Of a DNA stretch of 64,000 nt, positions 39,990 to 48,914 are shown in pieces. Location of the stretch: NCBI RefSeq assembly GCF_020010905.1, contig NZ_JAGJBY010000001.1:4794001-4858000 (forward strand). Reading direction: 5' to 3'. The notes beneath the pieces were generated by a model. That model made no database searches and was not told the DNA's origin. It worked only from the letters and a program-made list of their open reading frames with translations. Each line of letters begins with the position of its first letter. The stretch's first letter is position 1. The stretch is from Streptomyces acidiscabies (GTDB taxonomy: Bacteria > Actinomycetota > Actinomycetes > Streptomycetales > Streptomycetaceae). Made by a program: the position numbers and the translations under genes.

Positions 39990-41852
39990 ATGACGACCGC
40001 AGAGCAGCTTCCGGCCCTTACCCGACTTCGGCATGCCCGGGAGCGGTTCCTGGCGGGTGGGCCGGTGCCCGAGGGGGTACCGGAGGAGGTCGTGTCGGCC
40101 TGGCGGCGGGCCCGGTTCCACGGGGTGCGGCGCGATGCGGGCGGGGACGCGCCGCCGGTCGTGGGAGCGGCGCCGGTGCTGGAGGCGGCCCGGCCGGTGC
40201 TGGAGCGGCTCGCTTCCGCGCTGGACGGGCGGTCGGCGCTGGTGTTCACCGACGCGCGGCTGCGGGTGCTGTGGAGCAGAGGCGTTCATCCGCACGACCA
40301 TCCGTACGCGGACCTTTCCGAGGAGCGCGTGGGCCCCAACAGCGCCGCCATCGCGCTGCGGACCGGGCGCCGTGCCGAGGTCCATGGGCCCGAACACTTC
40401 CTGGACGACTGGCAGGACACGTCCGCCGTCAGCGCCCCCGTCCGCGCGCCGGGTGCCACGCGCCCGATCGGTACGGTCACCGTCGTGACCCGGCTGTGCG
40501 AGGGCTGCACGGCCCAGCTTCCCGACGTCGCCACCTCGCCGGCACACCTGCCTGACGCCCACCTCTGGCCGGTCCGCCTCGCCGGGGTCGACTCCGCTCC
40601 GGCTCAGCTGCCCGGCGTCGAGTCCGCCCCGCCTCGCCTCGCCGCCGCCCCTGCCCCCGCCCACCTCCCTGCGGCCCACCTCGCAGACACTCACCTCCCG
40701 GACACCCACCCCTCCGCAGCCCACCCTGCCCCGTCCCACTCCGCCACCCCCCACCCCTCCGCCGCCCCCCACTCCGCCACCCCCCACCCCTCCGCCGCCC
40801 TCGCCGAAGCCACCGCCGCAGCCCTCGAAGCCGAGCTCCTAGCCCGCTCCGCCACCCCCGAACGCCTCCTCCTGGACGCCTACCTCTCCGCCCGCACCGG
40901 CGACCGCCCGGTCGCGGCGTTCGGTGGGCACAGCAGGCTCGTCGACGAGCTGGCGGCCCGCGCCCTCACCCCCGAGGACCTCCACCGCCTCGAACGGGCC
41001 GCGCTCAAGGACCCCGAGGCCCGGCAGCTCACCGTGGCCGGACGGAGCGTCGACCTCACCCCCGTACGCCAGGGCGAGGCGACCGTCGGAGTGGTCGCCG
41101 TCCTGAACCCGGCCCCCGTCCGGAGCGGCGCCGAACCCTGCCGTACCCGACCCCCGCTGCTCATCACCGGCGAACGAGGCACCGGCAAGACCACCCTCGC
41201 CCGCGAACTCGCCCCGCACGCAAGGACGGTGGACGCGGCAGAGTCCGAACTCGGCGACGCGGTCGACCACCTGACGACGGGTCACCCCCTGATCCTCCGC
41301 CACGCGGAACGCCTCACCCCACCCGACACCGCCACCCTCAACTCCCTCCTGGACACCCACCCCACGGCCCCGCTGTACGTCACGTACACCCCCGGCACAC
41401 CCCCGGGCCCCTGCCTCCAACGCCTCCTCGACGTCCTGGCGGCCCGCACGATCACCCTCCCCGCCCTCCGTGAACGCCCGGAGGACATCGCGGAGTTGCT
41501 GAAGACGCTCGCCCCGAAGCCCCCCGCGGGACACCCCCCGCTCACCTGGTCCCTGGACGCCCTGCGGGCGCTGGAACGCCACCCCTGGCCGGGCAACCTC
41601 ACCGAACTCGCGCACGTCGTCCACGCGTTGGTGCAGGGCCGCCGCCTCACGGGCCCGGTCCGCAAGGCCGAACTCCCCGACGCGGTACGGGAAGGCCCCG
41701 CCCACCGCCCCCTCAGCCCGATGGAGGACGCGGAACGCACAGCGATCCTCCAGGCGTTGAAACGGCACGGCGGCAACAAGGCGCGAGCGGCGTCGGCGCT
41801 GGGCATCGGACGGGCAACTCTGTATAGAAAGCTGCGGAGTTACCGAGGGTAG
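39990..41852 (+). CDS. AcoR-like Fis-type regulator without sigma-54 contact motif
   Basis: A 620-residue regulator. An N-terminal sensory region with a GAF-like domain (about 60-170; GPNSAAIALRTGRRAEVHG) precedes the AAA-like domain. That domain has Walker A GERGTGKT at 394-401, LRERPEDIAEL near 493 and WPGNLTEL at 533-540. A C-terminal Fis HTH covers about 580-617 (ILQALKRHGGNKARAASALG). The sigma-54-binding GAFTGA loop is absent and the AAA domain is short, as in actinomycete AcoR-like proteins that work without sigma-54. A His/Pro/Ala-rich insertion (176-270, repeats of SATPHPSAA) splits the sensory part. It may regulate the adjacent aromatic operon; that is inference from position. Confidence 0.78.
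   Translation: MTTAEQLPALTRLRHARERFLAGGPVPEGVPEEVVSAWRRARFHGVRRDAGGDAPPVVGAAPVLEAARPVLERLASALDGRSALVFTDARLRVLWSRGVHPHDHPYADLSEERVGPNSAAIALRTGRRAEVHGPEHFLDDWQDTSAVSAPVRAPGATRPIGTVTVVTRLCEGCTAQLPDVATSPAHLPDAHLWPVRLAGVDSAPAQLPGVESAPPRLAAAPAPAHLPAAHLADTHLPDTHPSAAHPAPSHSATPHPSAAPHSATPHPSAALAEATAAALEAELLARSATPERLLLDAYLSARTGDRPVAAFGGHSRLVDELAARALTPEDLHRLERAALKDPEARQLTVAGRSVDLTPVRQGEATVGVVAVLNPAPVRSGAEPCRTRPPLLITGERGTGKTTLARELAPHARTVDAAESELGDAVDHLTTGHPLILRHAERLTPPDTATLNSLLDTHPTAPLYVTYTPGTPPGPCLQRLLDVLAARTITLPALRERPEDIAELLKTLAPKPPAGHPPLTWSLDALRALERHPWPGNLTELAHVVHALVQGRRLTGPVRKAELPDAVREGPAHRPLSPMEDAERTAILQALKRHGGNKARAASALGIGRATLYRKLRSYRG
40515..40799 (+). repeat. Ala/His/Pro-rich repeat insertion in AcoR-like regulator
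   Basis: About 95 residues of degenerate repeats, beginning as AHLPDAH/AQLPGVESAP units and ending in two near-identical copies of HSATPHPSAA. C-rich DNA with repeated cacccctccgccgcccccca-like words. Frame is kept and no domain is apparent. Confidence 0.7.
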
Positions 41853-41914
41853 CGCCCGCCACCCCGGCGTCCGCCACCCCAGCACCCCTCAACTCCCGCA
41901 AGCCGGGGCCGATT

Positions 41915-41926
41915 CCGACCGGTCGG
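41915..41926. promoter_or_regulatory. CCGACCGGTCGG palindrome
   Basis: Perfect 12-bp palindrome in the 236-bp gap between the AcoR-like gene and the secreted amidohydrolase gene, followed by TCTTTCCT. It could be a small terminator for the regulator gene or an operator for the downstream gene. A TTGACT at about 41939 might be a -35 box. Confidence 0.35.
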
Positions 41927-42088
41927 TCTTTCCTAAGTCTTGACTGCGCGCCGACTCCACCCCGATCCTCATCCATGAAGATCTTGCGACGGTCATGACA
42001 ACCCCATGGAACTCCCGTGGAACGGTGAGGGGAACGCCGCACACTCCGGCTCATCGACCGCGCCCCCGCCGACCCGAGGGACCGCCAC

Positions 42089-44128
42089 ATGACCACGGTC
42101 AGACGCAGACGCGTCACCCTGCTCGCGCTCCTCCTGCTCCTCCTCACAACTGCCCTGGTTCCGACCCCCAGTTCGGCCGCCACGGACTGGTGGAACCCCA
42201 CCGCGCGCGCCACCCCCGACTCCCAGATCAACGTCACCGGCGCCCCCTTCACCGGCACGAACGCGGCCGGAGAGGTACGCGGCTTCGTCGACGCCCACAA
42301 CCACCTCTTCTCCAACGAGGCGTTCGGCGGCCGGCTGATCTGCGGCAAGGTCTTCTCGGAGGCCGGCGTCGCGGACGCGCTGAAGGACTGTCCGGAGCAC
42401 TACCCCGACGGCACCCTCGCGATCTTCGACTACATCACCCACGGCGGCGACGGCAAGCACGACCCGACCGGCTGGCCGACCTTCAAGGACTGGCCCGCGT
42501 ACGACTCGATGACGCACCAGGCCAACTACTACGCCTGGATCGAGCGCGCCTGGCGCGGCGGCCAGCGCGTCCTGGTCAACGACCTCGTCACCAACGGCGT
42601 GATCTGCTCGGTCTACTTCTTCAAGGACCGCTCCTGCGACGAGATGACGTCGATCCGCCTCCAGGCGAAGCTGACGTACGACCTCCAGGCATTCATCGAC
42701 CGGCAGTACGGCGGCACCGGCAAGGGCTGGTTCCGCATCGTCACCGACAGTGAGCAGGCGCGGCAGGTCATCGAACAGGGCAAGCTGGCGGTGATCCTGG
42801 GCGTCGAGACGTCCGAGCCGTTCGGCTGCAAGCAGGTCCTCGACATCGCGCAGTGCTCCAAGGCCGACATCGACAAGGGTCTCGACGAGCTGTACGGGCT
42901 CGGCGTGCGCTCCATGTTCCTGTGCCACAAGTTCGACAACGCGCTGTGCGGCGTCCGCTTCGACGAGGGCGGCCTCGGCACCGCCATCAACGTCGGCCAG
43001 TTCCTGTCGACCGGCACGTTCTGGCAGACCGAGAAGTGCACCACCGCGATGCACGACAACCCCATCGGCGGCGCCGCCTCCACGGCTGAGAAGGAGCTGC
43101 CGGACGGCGTCGAGGTGCCCGCCTACGAGGACAACGCCCAGTGCAACAAACGGGGGTTGACCGAACTCGGTGAGTACGCCGTACGCGGCATGATGCAGCG
43201 CAAGATGATGCTGGAGATCGACCACATGAGCGTCAAGGCCACCGGCCGGGTGCTCGACATGTTCGAGGCCGCGTCCTACCCGGGCGTGATCTCCTCGCAC
43301 AGCTGGATGGACCTCAACTGGACCGAGCGGGTCTACTCGGTGGGCGGTTTCGTCGCGCAGTACATGCACGGCTCCGAGGCGTTCGTGAAGGAGGCCGCCC
43401 GCACGGACGCGCTGCGTGAGAAGTACGGCGTCGGCTACGGATTCGGCACCGACTTCAACGGCGTCGGCGACCACCCCGGCCCGCGCGGCGAGACGGCGAC
43501 GAAGGTGACGTACCCCTTCACCAGCGTCGACGGCGGCTCGGTCATCGACCGGCAGACCAGCGGACAGCGCACGTTCGACATCAACACCGACGGCGGCGCG
43601 CACGCGGGTCTCATCCCCGACTGGATCGAGGACATCCGCAAGGTCGGCGGCCAGGACGCGGTCGGCGACCTCTTCCGGGGCGCCGAGTCCTACCTCGGCA
43701 CCTGGGGCGCCACCGAGGACCACCGGGCCGGCGTCGACCTCGCCCGCACCGGCACCGCGAGCGCCAGCACCTCGGAGTCCAACCCGTTCACCAGCTACCA
43801 GCCGGGCCGGGCCATCGACGGCGACAACTCCACGCGCTGGGCCAGCGATTGGAACGACGCGCAGTCCTGGCAGGTCGACCTCGGCGCCACGCAGCTGGTG
43901 GGCCGGGTGACGCTGGACTGGGAGCGGGCGTACGGCAAGTCGTACCGCATCGAGGTCTCCTCGGACGGCAGCAACTGGCGTACCGCCTGGTCGACGACGG
44001 CCGGTGACGGCGGCCTCGACACGGCCCGCTTCACGGCGACCCCGGCGCGGTACGTCCGCGTACAGGGTGTGCAGCGGGGAACCGAGTGGGGCTACTCGCT
44101 CAACGAAGTCGGCGTCTACAGCGGATAG
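42089..44128 (+). CDS. Secreted amidohydrolase-like TIM-barrel protein with F5/8C domain
   Basis: A 679-residue exported protein. Signal peptide 1 to about 31 (MTTVRRRR, Leu-rich core, SSAA). The body is a metal-dependent-hydrolase-type barrel: FVDAHNHLFSNE gives the HxH-like first metal motif, EIDHMS and SSHSWMD later His ligands, and GFGTDFNG the closing Asp. This resembles membrane-dipeptidase/amidohydrolase-superfamily enzymes. Many cysteines suggest extracellular disulfides. The C-terminal ~135 residues are a coagulation factor 5/8 (CBM32-like) carbohydrate-binding domain (YQPGRAIDGDNSTRWASD). It probably hydrolyses an extracellular amide or ester bond on a polymer-bound substrate. A strong hairpin follows. 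Confidence 0.82.
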   Translation: MTTVRRRRVTLLALLLLLLTTALVPTPSSAATDWWNPTARATPDSQINVTGAPFTGTNAAGEVRGFVDAHNHLFSNEAFGGRLICGKVFSEAGVADALKDCPEHYPDGTLAIFDYITHGGDGKHDPTGWPTFKDWPAYDSMTHQANYYAWIERAWRGGQRVLVNDLVTNGVICSVYFFKDRSCDEMTSIRLQAKLTYDLQAFIDRQYGGTGKGWFRIVTDSEQARQVIEQGKLAVILGVETSEPFGCKQVLDIAQCSKADIDKGLDELYGLGVRSMFLCHKFDNALCGVRFDEGGLGTAINVGQFLSTGTFWQTEKCTTAMHDNPIGGAASTAEKELPDGVEVPAYEDNAQCNKRGLTELGEYAVRGMMQRKMMLEIDHMSVKATGRVLDMFEAASYPGVISSHSWMDLNWTERVYSVGGFVAQYMHGSEAFVKEAARTDALREKYGVGYGFGTDFNGVGDHPGPRGETATKVTYPFTSVDGGSVIDRQTSGQRTFDINTDGGAHAGLIPDWIEDIRKVGGQDAVGDLFRGAESYLGTWGATEDHRAGVDLARTGTASASTSESNPFTSYQPGRAIDGDNSTRWASDWNDAQSWQVDLGATQLVGRVTLDWERAYGKSYRIEVSSDGSNWRTAWSTTAGDGGLDTARFTATPARYVRVQGVQRGTEWGYSLNEVGVYSG

Positions 44129-44140
44129 TTGACGCATCGG

Positions 44141-44176
44141 AAAGGGCCGCGCACCCGGTGGGGTACGCGGCCCTTT
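44141..44176. terminator. Bidirectional terminator
   Basis: AAAGGGCCGCG and CGCGGCCCTTT form perfect 11-bp arms (44141-44151, 44166-44176) around a 14-nt loop. It lies between the convergent amidohydrolase-like and SdrD B-like genes, with A/T ends on both sides. Confidence 0.88.
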
Positions 44177-44223
44177 CACGTTCGGCGGACCGGCACGGTC
44201 AGCCGATCAGCACGGTCAGGGGA

Positions 44224-47200
44224 TCAGCACTTCTTCCCCTTGCACGGCTCCCCGCGCGGGATCGGGATCTTGATGATCAACCCGTTGTTCTTCACGGTGA
44301 GTTGGTACGTCTTGGTCGTCGGGTTCTTCGGCAGGTCGTAGCCCTCGGGGACGTCCTTGACGACCGCGTAGTACGTGCCGGGCGGCAGCTTCCCGAAGGC
44401 GCACTTGCCGTTGACCGGCGTCGAGCACTCACCGACGAGCGTCTTCTTGCCGTTGACGCTGCGCCACAGCTGGACGACCGTACTGCCCAGCGGCGTACCG
44501 GTCTTGGCGTCGGTCGTCAGGACCGTCACCCCCAACTCCTTGACCAGACCGGCGTCCAGGGTGAGGTCCGAACGGTGACCGGGGCCCAGCGTGACCGGGT
44601 TCGAGCAGCCGCTCTTCTGGTTCACGACCGAGTCGTTGCCGACCCCGCCCGCGTTGGGCTTGGTCCACTGGTAGCCGTTCGGCTTGTCGAAGCAGACCTT
44701 GTACTTGCCGTCGGGGAGGTTGTCGAAGAGGTACTTCCCCTGCGCGTCCGTCTTGGTCGTCTTCAGCGTCTTGCCGGTGGCCGGGTCGATCAGCTTCACG
44801 GTGACCCCGGGGGTGGGCTTCTCGCCCTTGTCCTGGATCCCGTTCGCGTTGTCGTCGTACCAGACGTAGTCGCCCAGCTTGTTGAGCGGTACGAGTCCCG
44901 CGTCCAGCGTGAGATCGGTCCGGTTGGACGGACCCAGCGTGACCGGCGCCGAGCACCCCGTCTTCGGGTCCACGACCGAGTCGTTGCCGGAGGCGCCCGC
45001 GTTCTGCTTCGTGAACTGGTAGCCGGCCGGAGCCGTGAAGCAGACCTTGTACGAGCCGTCGGGCAGGTCGTCGAAGAGGTACTTGCCGTCGGTGCCGGTC
45101 GTCGTCGTCTTGACCGTATTGCCGGTGGCCGGGTCGATCAGCTTGACCGGGATCCCGGATGCGGGCTTCTCGCTCGGGTCCTGGATGCCGTTGTCGTTCT
45201 CGTCGTACCAGACGTAGTCGCCGACCTTGTTGAGCGGCGTGAGTCCGGCGTCCTGGGTGAGGTCGGCGCGGTTGGTCGGGCCGAGGGTGATCTCGGCGGA
45301 GCAGCCGGTGGCGGGGTCGACGACGGAGTCGTTTCCGCTGGCTCCGGCGTTCTGCTTGGTCCACTGGTAGCCGGCTGGCTTGTCGAAGCAGACCTTGTAC
45401 TTGCCGTCGGGCAGGTCGTCGAAGAGGTACTTGCCGTCCGTGCCGGTGGTCGTGGTCTTGATGGTCTGACCGGTGGCCGGGTCGATCAGCTTGACCGGGA
45501 TCCCGGACGCCGGCTTCTCCGTCGGGTCCTGGATGCCGTTGCCGTTGTCGTCGTACCAGACGTAGTCGCCGACCTTGTTGAGCGGCGTGAGACCGGCGTC
45601 CTGGGTGAGGTCCGCGCGGTTGGTCGGGCCCAGGGTGACCTCGGCGGAGCAGCCGGTCGACGGGTCCACGACGGAGTCGTTTCCGCTGGCTCCGGCGTTC
45701 TGCTTGGTCCACTGGTAGTTGGCCGGTTTGTCGAAGCAGACCTTGTACTTGCCGTCGGGCAGGTCCTCGAAGAGGTACTTGCCGTCCGTGCCGGTCGTTG
45801 TGGTCTTGATGGTCTGACCGGTCGCCGGGTCGATCAGCTTGACGGTGATTCCGGGAGCCGGCTTCTCCGTCGGGTCCTGGATGCCGTCGCCGTTCTCGTC
45901 GTACCAGACGTAGTCGCCCAGCTTGTTGAGCGGCGTCAGACCCGCGTCGACGTCGTGGTTGGTGTAGCCGGGGTCACCGACGGCCACCGTCGTCTTGCCC
46001 GCGCTGTCGGGCTTGGAGTTGAGGTGGGTGTCGCTGCCCGCGTTCGCCTTGGTGAACTGGAGGTCCTTGGGGGCGGGGGTGCCGGGCAAGCCCGAGGTGT
46101 CGGCGCCGGCGGGGTCGAAGGCGACGTCGTACGTCGTGTTCGGCTCCAGGCCCTGCGTGGTGCCGATGTAGTACTCGCCGTTCGCGTCGGTCGTCGCGGT
46201 GAGCTTCGTGCCGTCGGGGGCCGTCAGGGTGACGACGACGCCCGGGATCGGCGGCTCGGACGGATCCTGGATGCCGTCACCGTTCGCGTCGTACCAGACC
46301 CGGTTGCCTACCTGGACCGGCGGCGGGGTGGAGATCAGCTCCAGGTCGGCGAGGCCGTTGCCCTTGCCGAAGAGGTTCGCGCCGTCGCTCCACGTCGACT
46401 TGATCCGCAGGTTGCCGATGATCGTGCCGCTCTGGTCGGCCCGCTTGCGCGTGGGCACGGAACCGTCGGCGACCCACTCGCGCGCACCCTGCTCGTACGC
46501 CTGGTTCGTCCACGGGTCGAAGGCGTTGGTCCACAGCTTCTTGCGGTACGGCTGGAGCGCGAGCCCGCCCTCGGTGATCTGGTCGTGGCTGGCGTCGGAC
46601 AGGACGGTCGTGTCGTCGTAGAACTCACCGCCGCCCGGCCCCTGCTTGTTGCCCGGGTTCGCGCCCGTGAACGAACCGCAGGAGCCATTGCTTTCCAGTG
46701 TGTACGTCGTCCCCGACACGCACGACCGCAGCACGTCACCGGCGGCCACCGCCGAGACCTGGGTCGTCGTCGAGCCGAAGGAGTAGGTCTGGTTGCCCTG
46801 CATGTCCCCGAAACGGTCGCGGAAGCCCATGATCAGGTCGCCGTTGTCGGCGATCTCGATGTTGGACAGCATCGGCTGCGGCGCGGAGACGAACGAGTGC
46901 TCCTCACGCACCGGCACCCGCTCGTTCCACGCCTCCCAGTCCCCACTCATCTGCGCGCCGACGGTCGTCGCGTCGTCGCAGCGGTAGGCCGTGTCGGGCG
47001 TCCCGGTGAACCGGTAGGCGCAGCCGCGCCCGAAGTCCAGCGCGTACGAGGTCAGTTCGCTGAACGAACCGCCCTTGAACTCGGAGACGTGCGCGCTCAG
47101 CTTGGAGGGATCGCCCCACGCCGCGGTGTCGCTGACGGTCGTCTCCGCCCCACACACCCCGCCGACCAGCACGCGCTTCCCGCGCACGCCGATGCCGTAC

Positions 47201-48237
47201 GGGTGCCACTCGCCCTCGCAGGACGCCGGCTTCGGGATGGCGTACGACGCCTGCGTGCCCGCCGTGACGCCGTCGCCGGTGCCGTCGATGGGCACCTTGT
47301 ACAGCTTGGAGTCGTTGAGGTTGACGGCGTACAGCGTCTTGCCGTCCCCGGAGACGTCGACGTCACCGAGACCCTCGCGGCCGACCTTGCTGTAGATGGC
47401 GTCGTCGTGGAGGTAGTTGCCGGTCGCGTCGTGCTTGGTGAGGTCGCCCGGCAGGGTGGTGAACGTCGTCACCGCCTTGCTGGTGCCGTTGTAGCGGTAG
47501 ATCGCGTTGACCGGACCGGCCGGGCCGTACTCGGTGTGCCGCTTGACCGACGTACCCATGAAGACGTTGCCGGTGCGGTCGGTGCCGATGCCGAAGACGG
47601 CCTGCTGGGCGGTGTTCTCGGTGAGCTGGGTGACCGCGTCGCCGGGCGGGGTGGTCGTCAGGTTCCCGTCGAACTGGAGCAGGCCCTGCATGGCGGGCGC
47701 GTCACCCTTGGCGAGGCCCGCCGTGACCAGCGTCGGGTTCTCCGGGTAGTAGACGTCCGGCTCCCAGAAGCCGGTGGTGTACGTGGCGGCCGTGCCGCCC
47801 GAGACGTCGACGAAGCCGGTGTTGGAGCGGATCACGTCGGCGCCCGTGCCGAGGCCCGCGATCGCCGGCTGGTAGGTGGCCGTGTCGGGGTTCTTCACCT
47901 CGATCCGGTACTTGCCGCCGGTCAGCGCCGAGGACGCCGGGGTGAAGGTCGCGAGCCCGTCCGCGTCGGTCGTCGCGGTCAGCTTCTGGCCCGCGTCGTC
48001 CGTCAGGGTGACGGTCACGCCCGCCATCCCGGGCTCCAGGGCGCTGTCGTACGCGCCGTCGGCGTTCACCTCGGTGACGACCCGTACGGTCACCGTGCCG
48101 TCGCCGGAGCCCTTGCCCTTCGCGGGCCCGGGGGCCGAGGCTGCCTGGGCGACGGGCGCGCCGGCCGCGCACACGGCCAGCACGAGGCCGACGGCGATCC
48201 GCCGTCGTACCCGTCTCCGCAGAGTTTCCTTGCGCAT
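44224..48237 (-). CDS. Secreted SdrD B-domain repeat protein
   Basis: A 1337-residue exported surface-type protein. Signal peptide of about 33 residues (basic start, AVGLVLAVCAAGAPVAQA). An N-terminal Ig-like domain (VTVTLTDDAGQKLTATTDAD) is followed by a ~500-residue beta-rich region with propeller-like blades (VDVSGDGKTLYAVNLNDS). One diverged and four near-identical SdrD B-like domains follow, each opening with a calcium-type VWYD-x-N-x-GIQD motif. A final carboxypeptidase-regulatory-like domain ends in CKGKKC. Each of the four repeats has two Cys (VCFDKP and GCS). No LPXTG or membrane anchor is seen at the C-terminus, so it is probably released or held by the wall non-covalently. ATG 48237 follows GACGAGGAGC. 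Confidence 0.85.
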   Translation of the reverse strand: MRKETLRRRVRRRIAVGLVLAVCAAGAPVAQAASAPGPAKGKGSGDGTVTVRVVTEVNADGAYDSALEPGMAGVTVTLTDDAGQKLTATTDADGLATFTPASSALTGGKYRIEVKNPDTATYQPAIAGLGTGADVIRSNTGFVDVSGGTAATYTTGFWEPDVYYPENPTLVTAGLAKGDAPAMQGLLQFDGNLTTTPPGDAVTQLTENTAQQAVFGIGTDRTGNVFMGTSVKRHTEYGPAGPVNAIYRYNGTSKAVTTFTTLPGDLTKHDATGNYLHDDAIYSKVGREGLGDVDVSGDGKTLYAVNLNDSKLYKVPIDGTGDGVTAGTQASYAIPKPASCEGEWHPYGIGVRGKRVLVGGVCGAETTVSDTAAWGDPSKLSAHVSEFKGGSFSELTSYALDFGRGCAYRFTGTPDTAYRCDDATTVGAQMSGDWEAWNERVPVREEHSFVSAPQPMLSNIEIADNGDLIMGFRDRFGDMQGNQTYSFGSTTTQVSAVAAGDVLRSCVSGTTYTLESNGSCGSFTGANPGNKQGPGGGEFYDDTTVLSDASHDQITEGGLALQPYRKKLWTNAFDPWTNQAYEQGAREWVADGSVPTRKRADQSGTIIGNLRIKSTWSDGANLFGKGNGLADLELISTPPPVQVGNRVWYDANGDGIQDPSEPPIPGVVVTLTAPDGTKLTATTDANGEYYIGTTQGLEPNTTYDVAFDPAGADTSGLPGTPAPKDLQFTKANAGSDTHLNSKPDSAGKTTVAVGDPGYTNHDVDAGLTPLNKLGDYVWYDENGDGIQDPTEKPAPGITVKLIDPATGQTIKTTTTGTDGKYLFEDLPDGKYKVCFDKPANYQWTKQNAGASGNDSVVDPSTGCSAEVTLGPTNRADLTQDAGLTPLNKVGDYVWYDDNGNGIQDPTEKPASGIPVKLIDPATGQTIKTTTTGTDGKYLFDDLPDGKYKVCFDKPAGYQWTKQNAGASGNDSVVDPATGCSAEITLGPTNRADLTQDAGLTPLNKVGDYVWYDENDNGIQDPSEKPASGIPVKLIDPATGNTVKTTTTGTDGKYLFDDLPDGSYKVCFTAPAGYQFTKQNAGASGNDSVVDPKTGCSAPVTLGPSNRTDLTLDAGLVPLNKLGDYVWYDDNANGIQDKGEKPTPGVTVKLIDPATGKTLKTTKTDAQGKYLFDNLPDGKYKVCFDKPNGYQWTKPNAGGVGNDSVVNQKSGCSNPVTLGPGHRSDLTLDAGLVKELGVTVLTTDAKTGTPLGSTVVQLWRSVNGKKTLVGECSTPVNGKCAFGKLPPGTYYAVVKDVPEGYDLPKNPTTKTYQLTVKNNGLIIKIPIPRGEPCKGKKC
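44539..45930 (-). repeat. Four tandem 348-bp SdrD B repeats
   Basis: The marker GTACCAGACG occurs at 44857, 45205, 45553 and 45901, exactly 348 bp (116 codons) apart. The DNA between copies is nearly identical over long stretches, indicating recent duplication or ongoing gene conversion. A fifth, diverged VWYD domain lies upstream (about 46,300). Confidence 0.9.
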
Positions 48238-48361
48238 GCTGCTCCTCGTCTCATGGAGAACCACTCACCCTATATAGGCACATAAAGGTCAAATATGATC
48301 AATTCGGACATCGGGATTCGGGCATCGGAGTGACCGTCACCGGGAGGTCGCCGCAGGGGCG

Positions 48362-48384
48362 TTGTCAGTGCCGGGTGGCAGGCT
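48362..48384 (+). promoter_or_regulatory. RecA-NDp-like promoter before small gene 48392
   Basis: TTGTCAGTG (48362-48370), 8-nt spacer, CAGGCT (48379-48384). This matches TTGTCRGTG-N8-TAnnnT except for the first -10 base. Transcription would begin at or next to the ATG, so the message is probably leaderless. Same element as at the STM4015 divergent promoters. Confidence 0.55.
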
Positions 48385-48391
48385 GTTGACC

Positions 48392-48655
48392 ATGGACGAG
48401 ACGGAGTTCATGCGCGGCAGGGTGTACGGCGCGGACCACGAGGACGCGGGGCCTCGACAGGGCAGGCGTTACGCCGAACTGGTGGGCGGCCCGCTGGACG
48501 GTCTGCTGCTGGACGTGACGGAACGGGCGGCCGGGGCCGGGGAAGAAGTGGTGCTGGCCACGGAGATAGGGCGGTACGGGGCGGGAGGGCGGTCGGTGTA
48601 CGTGGGGGAGGGGCGGCGGCTGGAGTGGCGGGGGGATCTCCCTGGGGTTCGGTGA
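48392..48655 (+). CDS. Small conserved hypothetical protein (87 aa)
   Basis: An 87-residue protein: acidic N-terminus, then RRYAELVGGPLDGLLLDVTE, a motif I recognise from many small Streptomyces hypotheticals. It ends YGAGGRSVYVGEGRRLEW. No known catalytic motif; the GGPLDG core suggests a small beta domain. ATG 48392 is chosen over an upstream in-frame start because a promoter-like element ends at 48384, fitting leaderless translation. Followed by the M4 protease gene in the same direction but with its own promoter. Confidence 0.6.
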   Translation: MDETEFMRGRVYGADHEDAGPRQGRRYAELVGGPLDGLLLDVTERAAGAGEEVVLATEIGRYGAGGRSVYVGEGRRLEWRGDLPGVR

Positions 48656-48759
48656 AGGTGTGGCGGGGGCTGTGGTGAGAGCGCGGTGAGAGTTCGGTGA
48701 GTCCGAAAACTCGCTCTTGAAAGTCTGAACTCCCAGTAAATAAGGGCTAGTTCAAGCCG

Positions 48760-48788
48760 TTGACTTGATGCACTCATGACAATAGGCG
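48760..48788 (+). promoter_or_regulatory. Candidate promoter of M4 protease gene
   Basis: TTGACT (48760-48765), 17-nt spacer, TAGGCG (48783-48788), in an AT-richer patch of the 259-bp gap. It would give a leader of about 120 nt before the TTG start. Confidence 0.4.
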
Positions 48789-48914
48789 GCACTCGGTGTC
48801 ACTCTTCTGTCTCACGTTCACCTTTTCTTCACGTACGCATCAGGCGACACCCCCCACCTGCGTTCCGTCCGCCACGGCCTCTTGACCAGAAGCCGTCCGC
48901 AGAAGGAGACCCCT

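Noticed and set aside
44086..48285. 1399-codon open frame antisense to the SdrD B-like gene
   Set aside because: It mirrors the 348-bp repeats and is Arg/Val-rich without domains; the minus-strand product has a signal peptide and clear SdrD B motifs.
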